Positions 10,650 through 23,052 of a stretch of DNA of 64,000 nucleotides are shown here, in pieces. Source of the stretch: Eurosta solidaginis (taxonomy: Eukaryota > Arthropoda > Insecta > Diptera > Tephritidae); the NCBI RefSeq assembly GCF_040869045.1, contig NC_090321.1, positions 77,781,183 through 77,845,182 of the forward strand, written 5' to 3'. The notes under the pieces were generated by a model, which was not told the origin of the DNA, searched no databases, and was given only the letters and a program-made list of their open reading frames with translations. Position 1 is the stretch's first letter. Each line of letters starts with the position of its first letter. The position numbers and the translations under genes were made by a program.

Positions 10650-12442
10650 GCGGATGATAATTTTGTAATTTTAAGGACCCCCTCTTCCCCTAAAAATCAA
10701 CAAAAGTTTGAAAATCGTGGCACCTTATATAAAATCCAACCCGCGTATATCCAAACAGCGTCGGAAGTTTGATTGCATCACCATTTTCGCGTTGCCAACT
10801 ATAATCACCGCGAAATTGACAGCATTCAAATTAACAAGCGGAAGAAGCCATAAATTGCACATGAAGTCGCACAACAGCAGTCAGCACACAATCATAGATT
10901 AGATTGATACGAATCTTTTGTTTACGCTCTCATATTTTCGCTCTCACGAGGGATTTATCTTCCAGTTGATGCTGGCAACAATCACAGATAAATCCCTCGC
11001 GCCAGCTGAAGCGGGTGCCAGAACAAAAAATGTGCCAGCCAAAACGAAAAACGTGCCAAAAATTTTGGTAAACTTTTGTTTGACCTACAACTGTAGAATA
11101 GCGTTCAAAAATTATGGGAAAAAGGATAAAAATACTTGTTTTAGTGTAAATATTATTAGTTCGAAGGCGGAGGGTAAATATTATTTCCCGATCAAAAGTT
11201 ATCGCTAAAACAGGTTTTGTAAATATGAAGTCCCGATGCAACCAGTCCATTTTGATCACAGAACCTGGAACGTCAGACATGTAGGATAGGCCCTACCATT
11301 GAATGATGTTAACTATTATATCATAGGTCGGATTTACTGAAACTTCAAAAGAATATATGGTTTTCACTGTGAGTTAAATGCGTTACAATATTTGACTAGT
11401 TACTTTAATCAAAATGTAAATTTTACTTAGATTTGTTTATATTTGACTCCAAATAGTAGTATTATTGTAAAATGAGTTTAAAGAAATGAATATTTTACGA
11501 CTATCATTTTTTTAAATGATTGAAACTATAATCGCCGAAATGTATGTCAAAAATCCCCATAATCAGATCTATTCATTTTTGTTTGGATTGGCATCACTGA
11601 CAAATGTTATAAAAAAAGTGTATTTTGACAGCGCTCTCTCGAAACAAAGAGTTGCAAATCCATTCATCTATGACACAATTCTTATATCGCCAAAGAAAGC
11701 GGTCTATAATTATTTAATAAACTGCTGGATATGCACCAATTCCATAAAAAAAATAAATTGTGGGTATCTATAATGGTGCAAATAAGAGATCATGCTACAA
11801 CTGCAGCTAGTAGAAGTGGCATGAAAGGAAATATAAGCAATTTCTGCAAAGTACTTGAGCAACGTAATGCAGTAGAGGTGCAAGCGAAAAGTTGAAGTAT
11901 TTGAGTAAAAATGGAAAGCTCGTCTTTGTGGACAAATAAAAGGATTATTTTCATTTTAAAGTTCATCAAATTACTCAGCAAAAGCTGTTTAATTGAATTT
12001 AAAACAGGTAATTAAAATTTTTTACATATATAAAAAGACTAGAAAAGTATTTAGCTTCTGATTTAACATGGTTTTTGGGTTAAGCAATGTTTTTGGGGAA
12101 TGTAAAATGAACGTAGTGTTTTGTTGCAAAACTGGATTATAAGGGCCATAACTTTAGAAAAAGGCAAAAACAAGAGGAAAATATAGTGGATATTGACAAA
12201 ACCATAAAGTGAAAAAAATCAAAGTTTCATTGTATCTGCTATTAAAAGCACGCGGTTAAGGGTGTTATAAAAGTGGTGGGAAGGGCACATTTACAAAATG
12301 GTGGTGCTTGCCTGCAAGGATTGTAATAACTGGTTTTATGTCGGATTTGATGTCCATGTACATTATATACATACATATTTTTCATAAAGAATATATTCAA
12401 TAAAAAAACCGACCTTTTGGTACATATGTAAATAGAAGCGAA
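10650..12442. other. AT-rich spacer with one short hairpin
   Basis: A perfect 13-bp inverted repeat (CGAGGGATTTATC at 10947-10959 and its complement at 10987-10999) is the only structure noted. Short frames at 10918-11208, 11516-11773 and 11790-11981 have no recognisable features. Confidence 0.35.
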
Positions 12443-12644
12443 GGCAATACATAGTCTAGTTGAGGGGTCGACTGCTAATACGCTACCAAAAATATCGAGT
12501 GAGGTGTCAAAAGACGCGTATTAATCTCGAGAATTCTTCTTTCCCGGCTTCGGATTATTAATACTGATGTAAAGCGCGTCGTTTGACACCTCTCGATATT
12601 TTTGGTAGCGTATTAGCAGTCGACCCCTCAACTAGACTATTACC
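12443..12644. mobile_element. 202-bp hairpin MITE with 8-bp target duplication
   Basis: Two arms of about 70 bp (from 12443 and back from 12644) are near-perfect inverted repeats sharing GTCTAGTTGAGGGGTCGAC and a CTACCAAAAATATCGAG stretch. The outer ends read GGCAATA and GGTAATA. The element is flanked by GAAGCGAA at 12435-12442 and 12645-12652. The 8-bp duplication points to a hAT-, P- or Merlin-like transposase acting in trans. The GG terminus argues against a typical hAT. Confidence 0.75.
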
Positions 12645-13790
12645 GAAGCGAATAGTACCATTTCTCAACATAGATAATTGTCTGGTCGAGTTCCTCCTGG
12701 TTTAGCTTTAAGTAAAAGTTTGTGTACAAGCCACAGAAAATAACAATACATTTTAAATGAAATTAATATCAAAGTTAAAATGTGCGTATAAGTTAATGTT
12801 ATATCCGCTATACTAAAAAATTCACACGATATATATATGTACATGTACATATTTCGAAAGAAACGCGTGGCTCAATTTCAGGGGAACACGTATAAGGAGG
12901 GTAGCGGAAAGGGATAGCCGATGTAATATCGGTCAAAGTAACTTTACAAAATCCATTGGGGCTGTAAAATATATCACTCAAATACATTTTACGAAGCAAT
13001 TCAAACACGTGCTCTTTAACTATACAGCATTGTGCCCAAAGTATGGGAGAATGCACACATAACAACGCAGCTGCATACACAGGATTAACACCCCTTTTTG
13101 CATTTGAAGATTGTGGTGTTCGTAGCGAGTGAAAGTGCATAGCCCACCGTATTACTGAGCATGTGCCGAATTTAAAATACATGCAAAAAAGAACTGTATT
13201 GTTGTTGGTGTTGTTGTTGTACGAACTGTATTGTAAAATTTTTATATGTATATGTAATTGTTTATAAATGAAAGTAGGTTTATAAAGCCTCTACATTTGC
13301 GCTCCAAAATTGGGAAACTCGGTCGCGCAACATTGTTGCTCGCCACCATGAAAATCTCAACTCAACTGTAGAAAAAAGAGAAAAGGGACAACTCGGCAAT
13401 GGTATGGCAATACATATTTGTATATATATATTTATATATATATATATAAATTTCCCAGTTTGCCTAACAAATTATTCTGTGTTAAAGCGAACTGATACGA
13501 TTGGAATAAGCCAACAACGTAAAAAACTCACGAGGCCAACCCAGATCCATATCCCGGCAACCTAACTAATGCAGCATTTACCACAAAACCTTCAAAGTGT
13601 TTTTGCCAATAAACATCGCACACTAACTACAAACGTTAAACCACGGTAAACCAAAACCCAATTGGTTGGCTATGAGACGGTTACGACCTTAGCGGCACCA
13701 ATAATCGATTGCATTGTTTCTCATAAGGTTGGTCGAATCAGCTGTTATAAGGTTACCGATACGGTTACCGATAAAGCACCAATGTCTCCA
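12645..13790. other. AT-rich spacer with a TA microsatellite
   Basis: A (TA)n run sits at about 13418-13450. The reading frame at 12808-13182 (minus) carries no recognised motif. Nothing else could be supported. Confidence 0.35.
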
Positions 13791-14175
13791 GCTTAAGAAC
13801 AGTGTTTTTTACGCATAAAGCGTATTATTTTAAATTCTGACTCTTGTTGCAAAAAAGTTGTAACTTTGTTGTGTATTAATTAAAATTGTGTTTTTTTATA
13901 CGTAAAGAGTGAGTAAATTTGCTTGTATTATTGTGAAATATTGGGAGTAGTAAGTTTTCTTAGAAATAGTCCTAATTCAAAATTGCTATATATTTTGTCC
14001 GTAAACAAATAATGCAACAAAATTTCGTCAATTCATTTTATAATGAAGATCTCCTTTGTAAAACTGGATTTCAGTATAACATTACAGACGTTTTCACATA
14101 AACCGTTTTTCTTCGCCTGAACATTTACATTTTTCAACTTGTGACCCTTTTGTAGTTAGTGTGCGATATGTAGGG
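13791..14175 (+). repeat. Dispersed repeat G, copy 1
   Basis: About 385 bp closely match 55522-55935 in the same orientation, from GCTTAAGAACA through TTTTTACGCATAA, a CTTGTATTATT stretch, a TATATTTTGTCCGTAAACAA stretch and GTGCGATATGT. There are several small indels between copies. No open reading frame or terminal repeat was recognised, so the class is unknown. Confidence 0.65.
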
Positions 14176-14645
14176 CAATGATTACATTTTATATACCTGG
14201 GATATACTGCAGTAATTGTGCTGCAAAACTCATTTCTCTTTTTCCCATTTTTTTCTTCAAGGGCACTTCATTGTGGCTAACCATACTGATTATCTTATCT
14301 GCTTAACAGCTTTGATTATGGTATGGATAAATAAAGCAGGTAAATTCTGGTTTTTAACATATGTTATGACTTTTCATATTTGTATCACACTTCTCATATG
14401 ATCGATCCCAAGTAGGCAAGTAAGTATACGTAAACTAAATTTGCAATATCATAAAAAAATCAGGTTCAGAGATCACATGGTAACACGTACGCTATAACTT
14501 TTTTAAAAGAGAAAATGAAAATTTTAGGTTGCTTAAAAATTATTTGAGTTTTTGGCTCAGAAAAGGTTTCACACATACTGCGCTTTTGGCAAACTATTTT
14601 TGTTGATACGTTGTAAATATGTTTCCTACAGTTCCTTTAATAGAA

Positions 14646-14815
14646 AATTTGTTCTCCGAACGGCGACTTAGGCCAACTGCAAAATGAAATAATTATCCTT
14701 TAATTTTAAGGAAAAGGACTTCTTAAATTAAATTTGTTCTCCGAACGGCGACTTAGGCCAACTGCAAAATGAAATAATTATCCTTTAATTTTAAGGAAAA
14801 GGACTTCTTAAATTA
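14646..14815. repeat. Two identical 85-bp tandem units
   Basis: The block 14646-14730 is repeated directly at 14731-14815 with no difference I can see (start AATTTGTTCTCCGAACGGCG, end ACTTCTTAAATTA). It is non-coding. Perfect identity suggests a recent local duplication. Confidence 0.85.
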
Positions 14816-17040
14816 TTTTTCACAGTTTACTATATAAAATTAAAAATAAACTTTGTATTCAAAACCAACACTTTAAGTCCTGCCCAATACCGACAAATTT
14901 GAAACAACTTCAAATTTAGTTCGAGGGAAACAAATTTAAGCTTTTATTCTATGAAAAATTACAGTTTCATTACTGGATATAATTAGTATGAAGGGTCTAG
15001 CTAGTGACTTCTAATACGATCAAGTTATACGAAAGTTAGCCTCCATAAAATTACGAAAGTGAAAAAGGGCAAGACTGACTTAAATAGGTAAAATTATTTC
15101 GTATTCACTCACAGGGCTTCGCTTCAAACCGACCTTCATCCATACATACTCGTAAATCCCTGTCCGCGCCAAATTAGTTACCAAACAAACTGTACGTTGT
15201 TATTTATGAGATCATCTTTTTTGTATGTTTTTTCTGCAAAACTCAACAAAAATTTTAGATTCTCTTGTGTTCGCTGGTTATTTGTTTTTTTGGGATGTAC
15301 CGTGTAAAATCGATGACATTGAGTGCAACATTGTAGAGCACCAGCTGTTACTCGTGAGTAGCAATAGCGATTATGTAGTTGGTAGGCAGGAATTTTGTTC
15401 ATATACTCTATACAATTACTGCTACACTACCATAATAAAAAAAAAAAAAAAACAATGGAAGTTTGCCTACTCCCCGCCTGTTCGTTTTATGATGGCATTT
15501 TTTATTGCAATTTTTGACTTTGTGCAGATGTCATGGTAGACACCCTGCATCAAAGGGCAATGAACGTTGGTCGCGTTTAAATGCAATCCTGGGCAATACT
15601 GCATGCAATTCAGACAAAAAGTACTATACACTTTGAATTTTAGTTTTATGTGTGTTTCTAAATTTAGTATAAACGAACATGTTGAAAATGCTTTGCTCTT
15701 GCCGTTGTTACTGGCACAATATGTCGTTGTTGCATGTTCTTCGGTGGCAGTAATAGGTGATAGAGGGGTTGTATATATGTACATTGTATGTGTATGTATG
15801 TATACATAGATGAATCATTTACAAAGAGCCAGCCACCCTGAGCCGTCTCAAGTTGTATGCATAAAGGCGTCAGGCAGTCGGAATTGGGGACAGTAAATGT
15901 AAAGTTACTTTGTTGTGTACGAAAAGTCTTAAAACGGTTTCTAATAAATGTCTGCAAAACAATTGTGAAAAAAATCAAATTATGCAAAATCGGCAAGTAA
16001 TGAATGCTGCCTATATATAATCTAAGTAATGGCATATAAATATAGAAAATTGAGTATTTTATTTTTCATTTTTGCTGCTTTTTTAACTAGTGGACATGAT
16101 TTGATGATATAATTGTGATAATATAGGCTAATGCAATAATATGTCTGCAAAAATTTTTACATTCCTTCAGAATTTGTAAAAAATATACATACATATATAT
16201 AATAACAGTTGTAAAATATCATATATATTATTTTTAATTGCTGTTTTTATGTACGGGTCCCTTTTTCGCTCTTATTTGGATTCCAAATCTATAAATAAAG
16301 TTTTGGTTGTAATGATGGAGATTCGGGCTATTAGCTCTGGGCAATTTTGGTCGTAGTGCTCTTGTTTAGCTATATTTTATTAAAATTGTAACGATTGTGA
16401 GCACACAAATAATTCTATTTGTATTATGGCGCTATTGTGAATATTTGCACTGCATTACCGGCATTTGCTACCATACGCTAGTTGGCAGCGCAAGCTGTAA
16501 GTTTGAATTTATTGACAGAACAGCTGATTTGGGTTGGGTTGGGTGGGGCTCGTTTTTATTATTTATGTAACAAAATAGAGATTGACCGAATTTCTGCTGT
16601 GTTTTTGGCCTCGGCCATGTTCAGGCATTCAACTTAAAAGATTGAGCTAAATAAAGAATTTTTCGATATCGGGGCTATTTTGATTTCAACTCGTATTCGT
16701 AAAAAGAAATATTGAGGTCTCAAAGCGATGTAGTTGACTATAGTGACCAGGGCTGACGAATTTCTTTATACAAAATTAGCCTCCAGCAAGCGTTTGCGAC
16801 CATAATAACAACCATAGCACAAATGAACAAATGAACAGCAAAATTGTATGTTATCGAACTAAGTGGCAAGGTTAAACTCTAGTCAACTTTAACTAGAGTT
16901 TAAACTCGCACCGAAAAACCAGGCATAAGGGGAAGTCATATCATTTCTCACTGTAAATCTGCTTTTCTTCACGTCATTGTTTAGTTATAATTACAAACAT
17001 CTTTTGGAGAACAAATAAGGTGTATCGACGTTAAAAATGG
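14816..17040. other. AT-rich spacer, nothing recognised
   Basis: Short frames on both strands at 15178-16035 overlap one another and show no domain. An (A)n run lies at about 15440. No repeat family could be supported here. Confidence 0.35.
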
Positions 17041-17441
17041 ACGCCAGGGGGTTAGGGGTCAGAATATACCCGTGGCAGGTATGCCTGTCGTAAGAGGCGA
17101 CTAAAATACCAGATTCAAGGGGCTATGTAGCGCAACCCTTCAGGTTTCCAGCGCAATATATAGCTTCTCCAAACTCAATTGTCAACCTCACCTATCCGCG
17201 GCGAATCCTGTTTCACTAATAGACGAGGCTCTGGAACTTGGGGGTGGGAGGGAGGAAATGGCCTGAAGATTTAATTTGGCCACATAAATCATTCCCGAGA
17301 TGGTCGGGCTAGCACCTTAATGGTGCTGTGGTACCTGAGCGTACCGGATCTGTATCCGGCAAAACACCATCACATCAATAACACTCCCCAAAAGCTTCGG
17401 GGAGCAACCTTATCCCTACAACAACAACACGAACAACAAAA
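17041..17441 (+). mobile_element. SINE-like element S, copy 1
   Basis: A non-coding 401-bp element matching 36858-37268 along its length. It ends in a hairpin-like CCCCAAAAGCTTCGGGG, then a CTACAACAACAACA tail. It is flanked by an exact 13-bp duplication ACGTTAAAAATGG (17028-17040 and 17442-17454), the hallmark of target-primed reverse transcription. The tail matches that of the full-length LINE B (27893-31953), which suggests a LINE of that family as its mobiliser. A clear tRNA-type A/B box pair was not found. Confidence 0.8.
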
Positions 17442-17454
17442 ACGTTAAAAATGG

Positions 17455-18030
17455 TGGGGGTAAAAATGCGCTTCCGTGGGCGCGAATACTCCCCACAAAA
17501 GAGGGAAACGAAATAATGAACAAACAGTTTCTGTTGAATATCCAGAAGCGTGGTCATCCCGACAGACATCTGTTTGAAGAGGCTTAGATATTTATGGAGT
17601 CACCTATTGCATTATTAAGCACTCAGCCGTTTGATCCTGATGAACATAGAACAGGGCTTCAGTCTCATCCATAATGAGTAGGTTTATGCCGATAACTGCC
17701 CTGGAAACCCCGTTCTAAATGCCAAGTATCCGAAACTCACAGTTGAGGAAAGCAATATCTCCAAGGGTACGCGCGGCACTCTGGCAAAACTTCGATCTAG
17801 ATACTGGAACAGGTTGAACTCTTACTTATCCAGAATCAACCCCAACATACCCAATATAGATATGTATCTCATGTAACGTTTTCCCATATGACTCCACCCA
17901 TATTTTCCATTCCAATGTGGAACCAACGCCTAAACACCCATATCACTTTGGTCCAACCCTGTTGAAGCTGCTAGTTTCCTTGTACTCCCGTAGAGATTAT
18001 TGATGAGAATTTGTCAAGATGATGATAATT
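17455..18030 (+). pseudogene. Decayed LINE B-type RT C-terminal fragment
   Basis: Conceptual translation in shifting frames gives ARILPTKEGNEIMNKQFLLN, then IQKRGHPDRHLFEEA, and later a Cys-poor version of the C-terminal CPAC..HLF.C region. These match the C-terminal third of the LINE B ORF (27.9-28.7 kb) in order. Many stops and frameshifts make it an old fragment on the plus strand. It directly follows SINE copy S1. Confidence 0.7.
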
Positions 18031-19127
18031 TGTCAAGTAAAGCCGCGTAAATCATCGAGATATGTATTTTAAACACCACATGGTCGTTCTTGGTTTATCT
18101 TGATTGATTAGCGAGCTATCTGTTCGAGTTATAATTATAAATTTTTCCTAAATCGCCGAATTTAATTACCACTCGGTCATTGTGCTTTAAAGGGCCGGGC
18201 AAAGGCATAACAGTTGTCTAGTGAATTACTCCTTATAGTTGCGGTATTGCTATTAACGTACAATGTACATCAATATTAACGCAATTCTCTCCTTTCTTTC
18301 AGGATTCTCAGGTTTCTAAAAAACGGTTTTATCAGACGTTTTTCAATATCCTCAAATACGTTACAAACGGTTTTCCAACAAAATAAATGCATTTGTACTT
18401 GTAGCGGATTCGCCGAATACTAGCAAAAATTCTTTAGTAACTTGAAAAGAAAAAAAACCCAAATCTCCTCACCTAATCATAATTAAACATTTTGCTTTGC
18501 AACAACGGCTGTTTAAAACTGAAAAACAAAAAATCATTTTGTTGATTTCTTTACAAACTAAAATCTATACACGAAGACAACATCTCCCAGACTCACTCAA
18601 AAATTTATTTAGCTGAAATTAAAGGTACCAACAAATACATAATAATTTTTTATATCTTTGAAACATTTATAAAGTATTTGTTTTATTTTCAGACAACGCC
18701 TTAAGGATAACTAAACATGCTGCACACACCGCTGATTTTAGTGATCCAATAAATGTTCGAAACGAGACATAAATAAGAAAGCGAAAAGGTCAGGAAACGT
18801 CACGAGACAAGCAAAGTTTATTTCAAAAAGCAAGTATACGTCCAATGAAATGGGGGTCTAGTGTTCTATAAACATGCTTGGAGAAAATTGAAAATACAGT
18901 AAATGTAGATGTAGAAAAAAAGCTCAACGTTGATATCCATAGCTACAAAGTTATTGTGCATGTAGTTTAAATACATTTAAAAGAACATGATCAAGTAAAA
19001 CTTTTGTGCAGAGCCTTTGAGGGTGAGAAACAGCTGATAGAAAATTGCAGATATAAAATAATACCGTTAAACAAACAGACAAAGAAACCCGATAACTGCA
19101 AAGCACAAAGCAGAAAACATAAAAATA
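18031..19127 (+). promoter_or_regulatory. Probable Tmtc3 upstream and 5' UTR region
   Basis: No coding exon was found. A strong acceptor-like site (TTGTTTTATTTTCAG) ends at about 18692, 436 bp before the Tmtc3 start codon, so a non-coding 5' exon spliced to a leader beginning near 18693 is plausible. This is inferred from the sequence only. No promoter element can be placed with confidence. Confidence 0.3.
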
Positions 19128-20397
19128 ATGTCAACATACGCAGCAATACACGTTAATGGTAGCATCAGCAATAGTGTCGGAAAATTACAGAGCAACGGCA
19201 CGAATTACAACTCAATCTCCAGTATACAAACGAAAGCTAATAGCGTAACCTACCACTACACGAGAAGTTATAACAGCAGCAGCAAAAACTTTGTGCAATT
19301 CCTTGCCATTGTATTTGTCTGTGTAATTTCTTATTGGAATAGTGCACAATGTGAATTGGTATTTGATGATATTAGCGCTATACGCGATAACAGGGACTTA
19401 CGGTCGTATACACCGCTACGTAACATTTTTCTCAACGATTTCTGGGGTACACCAATGCGCAAGGAACAATCGCATAAATCATATCGTCCGCTCACTGTAC
19501 TCACTTTTCGTTTTAATTATTGGCTGCATGAGTTACAGCCATATGGTTATCATATTGTTAACATTTTATTACATATTGTAGTTTGTCTGTTATGGCGTCG
19601 TGTATGCAAAGTATTACTTCTGCATTGTGTCGGTTCTGGAGGAGTGAATGGTGTTGCTGGTTACAGCAATATCTTGCGTATAAACACTTGTAGCTTCTTG
19701 GCGGCGCTATTGTTTGCGGTGCATCCCATACATACAGAAGCTGTTACAGGTGTAGTTGGACGTGCCGAGCTGCTCTCTTCTATATTTTATTTGGGCGCAT
19801 TTCTTTCGTATGCGAGTGCTACAGACCCAAAAGAGGAGTCGGCTGCTCATCGTCGGCAACAGCAGCAGCCTTACAAAAGTCATCAACGCACCAGTTGGTC
19901 TGTGTTATGTTGCAGCTTTGGCAGTTGCCTACTAGCTTCCATGCTATCCAAGGAGCAAGGCATTACTATAGCGGGTATTTGTGCTGCATACGAATTGTTC
20001 GTTATACAGCGGCTGCGCTTACATGAAATTTGGTTTTATGTACAACATTTATTTGAAGATAGAACGCGCATTATAACACCGCAGCATGTGTCAAAAAACG
20101 CTGCACCGCCAATGCCCAGTACTTCACCGACAACCGGTGCGTATAGTCGGTTAAATGTTATTGGTTTCACAAATGGTACGTTGCTACGCCGTTTGTGTTT
20201 TCTTATGTGTATAACAATTGCTCTATTGGTTGGACGCGTTTATGTCATGGGCTCACAATTGCCCGTATTTACGCGATTCGATAACCCAGCATCGGCGGCG
20301 CCAACACCAGTGAGACAGCTGACTTTTAGTTATCTCATTTTCTTGAATTTGTGGTTGATGATTTTTCCATGTGATTTGTGCTGTGATTGGACAATGG
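19128..20397 (+). CDS. Tmtc3: Tmtc3 coding exon 1: O-mannosyltransferase TMTC3, N-terminal membrane part
   Basis: Encodes residues 1-423 plus the first base of codon 424 of a predicted 1000-residue protein. The family consists of ER multi-pass membrane proteins that O-mannosylate cadherin domains. A polar, Ser/Asn-rich N-terminus of about 53 residues precedes TM1 (about 54-71). The luminal acidic motif FDD is at 79-81. The family block DFWGTP..SHKSYRPLTVLT follows at 104-126, then HPIHTEAVTGVVGRAELLSS at 199-218, and the DUF1736 motifs SKEQGIT (274-280) and LPVFTRFDNPA (378-388). TM-rich stretches alternate with loops. Two loops, about 231-256 (Gln/His-rich) and 309-345, are longer than in vertebrate TMTC3. 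The exon ends ATG-G|GTGAGT, a good donor. The start is the first in-frame ATG of the long frame. Confidence 0.95.
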
Positions 20398-20476
20398 GTG
20401 AGTTGCATATAATTAATTTAAATTCAATATAGTAGTAAGTTGGAATTGTGCTAAATCTTTACACATAACTATAATA

Positions 20477-21185
20477 ATAATAATAATTTATTTATTTACG
20501 GTCTTTAAGACCTAGTTCAAGGTAAAAAAAAAAAAAATATATATATAAATAAATAAATTGTATACATTACATGCTTAATGACTTACAGTATAAAAATAAT
20601 TTTGCTTTAAACTTATTAATATTTTCACAGTCTTTTATCGCATTTGGTAATTCATTGTACATTTTATAACCTATATATTCTAAAGTCTTCTTCGCGAACT
20701 CCGTTCTTACTCTAGGCAGTCTTATATTTCCGCTGCTTCTAGTTCCATAGTTATGTATTTCATGATTAAAATGTATTCTCCCGTTCAGATAATTCGGTGT
20801 TATTCCTAATTTCATATGATGTATAAATTTCAATGTGAAATAATATATCGACTGTTTTACACTGAGCCAGTTTAACATATTTAGCATTGTAGTTTTTGGT
20901 GTTCTAAGCGAACATTTTAAAATTAATCGCATTGCCTTGTTTTGTTGTATCTGCATTTTTTTTATTTGTGTGTCATTTGCTAATAGCAGGATTGTTGGAC
21001 AATAGATAAAGTGCGGTTCAATAATTGATCGATACACTAATAATTTGTGTCGTTGACTAATATATTTACAAGTTCTGTACATAAAACCAATTTTTTTTGC
21101 AATTTTGTTTTCTAAATAATTTATGTGTTCTCCAAATCTAAGGTTTTTGTCGATCCAGACTCCTAGGTATTTGATCTTGTCTACT
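20477..21185 (-). pseudogene. 5'-truncated LINE, RT C-terminal end and 3' tail
   Basis: On the minus strand, an open stretch reads KIKYLGVWIDKNLRFGEHIN (just upstream) into VYRSIIEPHFIYCPTILLLA and continues for 171 codons to a stop at 20567. This pattern is typical of the C-terminal end of jockey/CR1-superfamily non-LTR reverse transcriptases. It is followed by a 3' UTR and an (ATT/AAT)n tail at 20477-20495. The RT core is missing, which fits 5' truncation during insertion. It is not the same family as LINE A or B. Confidence 0.75.
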
Positions 21186-21734
21186 AAAAATAATAAGATT
21201 TAAATTTGTATTTTAATATCTTTAAGTTAAATTTGAATAGCAAATTTATAATTTTGAAAAGAATATGGAAAACTAAATTTTTTACTCAAATATCAACAAC
21301 TGTTTGTGCGCGGAAGTTTCGTAAAATTTTTTCATACCGAAAATATAAGTTGTATATTTGATCTGCGTGCTTTCACTGAGTGCGTTAATTTCAAATGTAG
21401 ATTATGTATATACTACGCTTTTTACACATACTGGAGTTTCAGTAATAATAATAATAAACCCAACGGATTAATACCCTCCAAAGACCGCCCAACCGACACG
21501 AGGCGCGCATCCACGAAGACATATGAAAAGTAAAGTGCAATTCTATACATATAACAAAGCTGTAATATATAGAATTTAATGCAACTTTCACTGCTCACTT
21601 TGCAAAATATGGGCCCGTGTAGGATATGAGTGCGTGTGCAATATAAGTAAGAAGCTGAGGGGCTAAGCACAGTTCAAGTACTCCCTCCACCCTAATTCAA
21701 AAAATTTTCAAAAGTACTAATCTTGTGTCCGTGA

Positions 21735-22537
21735 TGTGTGTTACGATTCGTATCGGAATTTATCCTTCACAAAATTTATAAATATGAGATTGCCAAACTG
21801 TTAACACATAATATGATAAATTATTTATTTATTTATTATTATTATTATCATTATTATCTACCGGACATAGTCCTCACAGATATGTAACAACTTAGATAAA
21901 AATTATCGAAATAGAAAAATATATGGTAACAATTTATAATTACAATGACATTATAACACAAATTTTTGTAATAAAAATCGCTACGGCTTAAATAAATACA
22001 CATGTATTATAAATCCAACTAGTATGTGAAGTCTCTAGTTCACAAATGTCGTTATTCGGAATCACGATTTTTGAGCTAGGGTAGACTATACATTATGGGA
22101 CAAGGGGAGGAGATGGGGGATCGACTCCCCCTTTCTAAAAACACCACCCCCACCCGCCGGAGTTTTATAGTTTGATTACAATTTAATATTAAAGTTACCA
22201 AAAAATGCAAGAAAACACAGTGAATTGAGCAAAAATGGTGCTACCAGACTTCAAAATATGTATTAATAAAAAACGACTAAATCTATTTTTAATTAATTTT
22301 ATTCCAGATTTTCTATTTTTTTTATGAAGTAAACGTAATTTATTTTAAAAAATCGCATTTTTTAATTACAAATTTTCTAATTTTTATGAAAAAAAAATAA
22401 TTAAAAAAAAAAAAAAAAAAAAGCGCGGGGGGCGAAAATTTGGAACCAATTGGTCCCTTAATGTATAGCCGACCCTAGAGCTATTTTAATTTAATGTTTG
22501 AGTGAAAACTTGATTTCGATACGAATCGTAACACACG
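21735..22537. mobile_element. Inverted-repeat element of about 800 bp
   Basis: The 24-bp block GTGTGTTACGATTCGTATCG near 21737 is present inverted at 22514-22535. No transposase frame lies between. The interior contains a microsatellite and LINE-like 3' tail (TTATTTATTATT.. then CTACCGGACATAGTCC, 21822-21880) and a nested MITE (22076-22478). The outer pair may be the ends of one non-autonomous DNA element. Confidence 0.45.
22076..22478. mobile_element. 403-bp MITE with GGGT ends
   Basis: The left end CTAGGGTAGACTATACATTA is inverted at 22453-22478 with two or three mismatches. TA borders both sides of the GGGT/ACCC termini. The interior is AT-rich with an (A)18 run and has no coding capacity. 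Confidence 0.6.
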
Positions 22538-23052
22538 CAACGGGTCTTGGTTTTGTTATTAACACAACGCTGACCTGTGATGATCATGTGAATTCAGTGG
22601 GAATATCTTAAGAAACTTACGAATGTCTGCTGTTTATACTCCTGTCAATGTTAGGAGAAAACTTGCAATTTAATTAATTATGCTGACCATATTGTAATGA
22701 ATTTTGGGAAATTCCTGATTATTATGCACTTTCTGTTAACGTTCGAATCGCTGTACTGTCGAATAAATAACTCCAATATTCAGTATGGGAAAATGGTATT
22801 TATTTACAACTTTAATATAACAGTAGTACTTCACAATTATGGCGTACTTCACTAATAGGCATGTTTAAATAAAACTGATCCATTATTTCATTTCATTTCA
22901 TTTATTTATTGACAATATTAGCACAATAAGATCTTGTATGATCTTTTATAGTGCAACAATGGTTACATAATAATGAGTATAATTTTTTAAAACTTAAAAC
23001 TTAAAAAATGTATATATTATTCCATAAAGTAATAAAAGTGATAATATATAAG

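Noticed and set aside
15178..16035. Cluster of overlapping frames on both strands as a small gene
   Set aside because: The frames overlap antiparallel, are AT-driven and show no motif.
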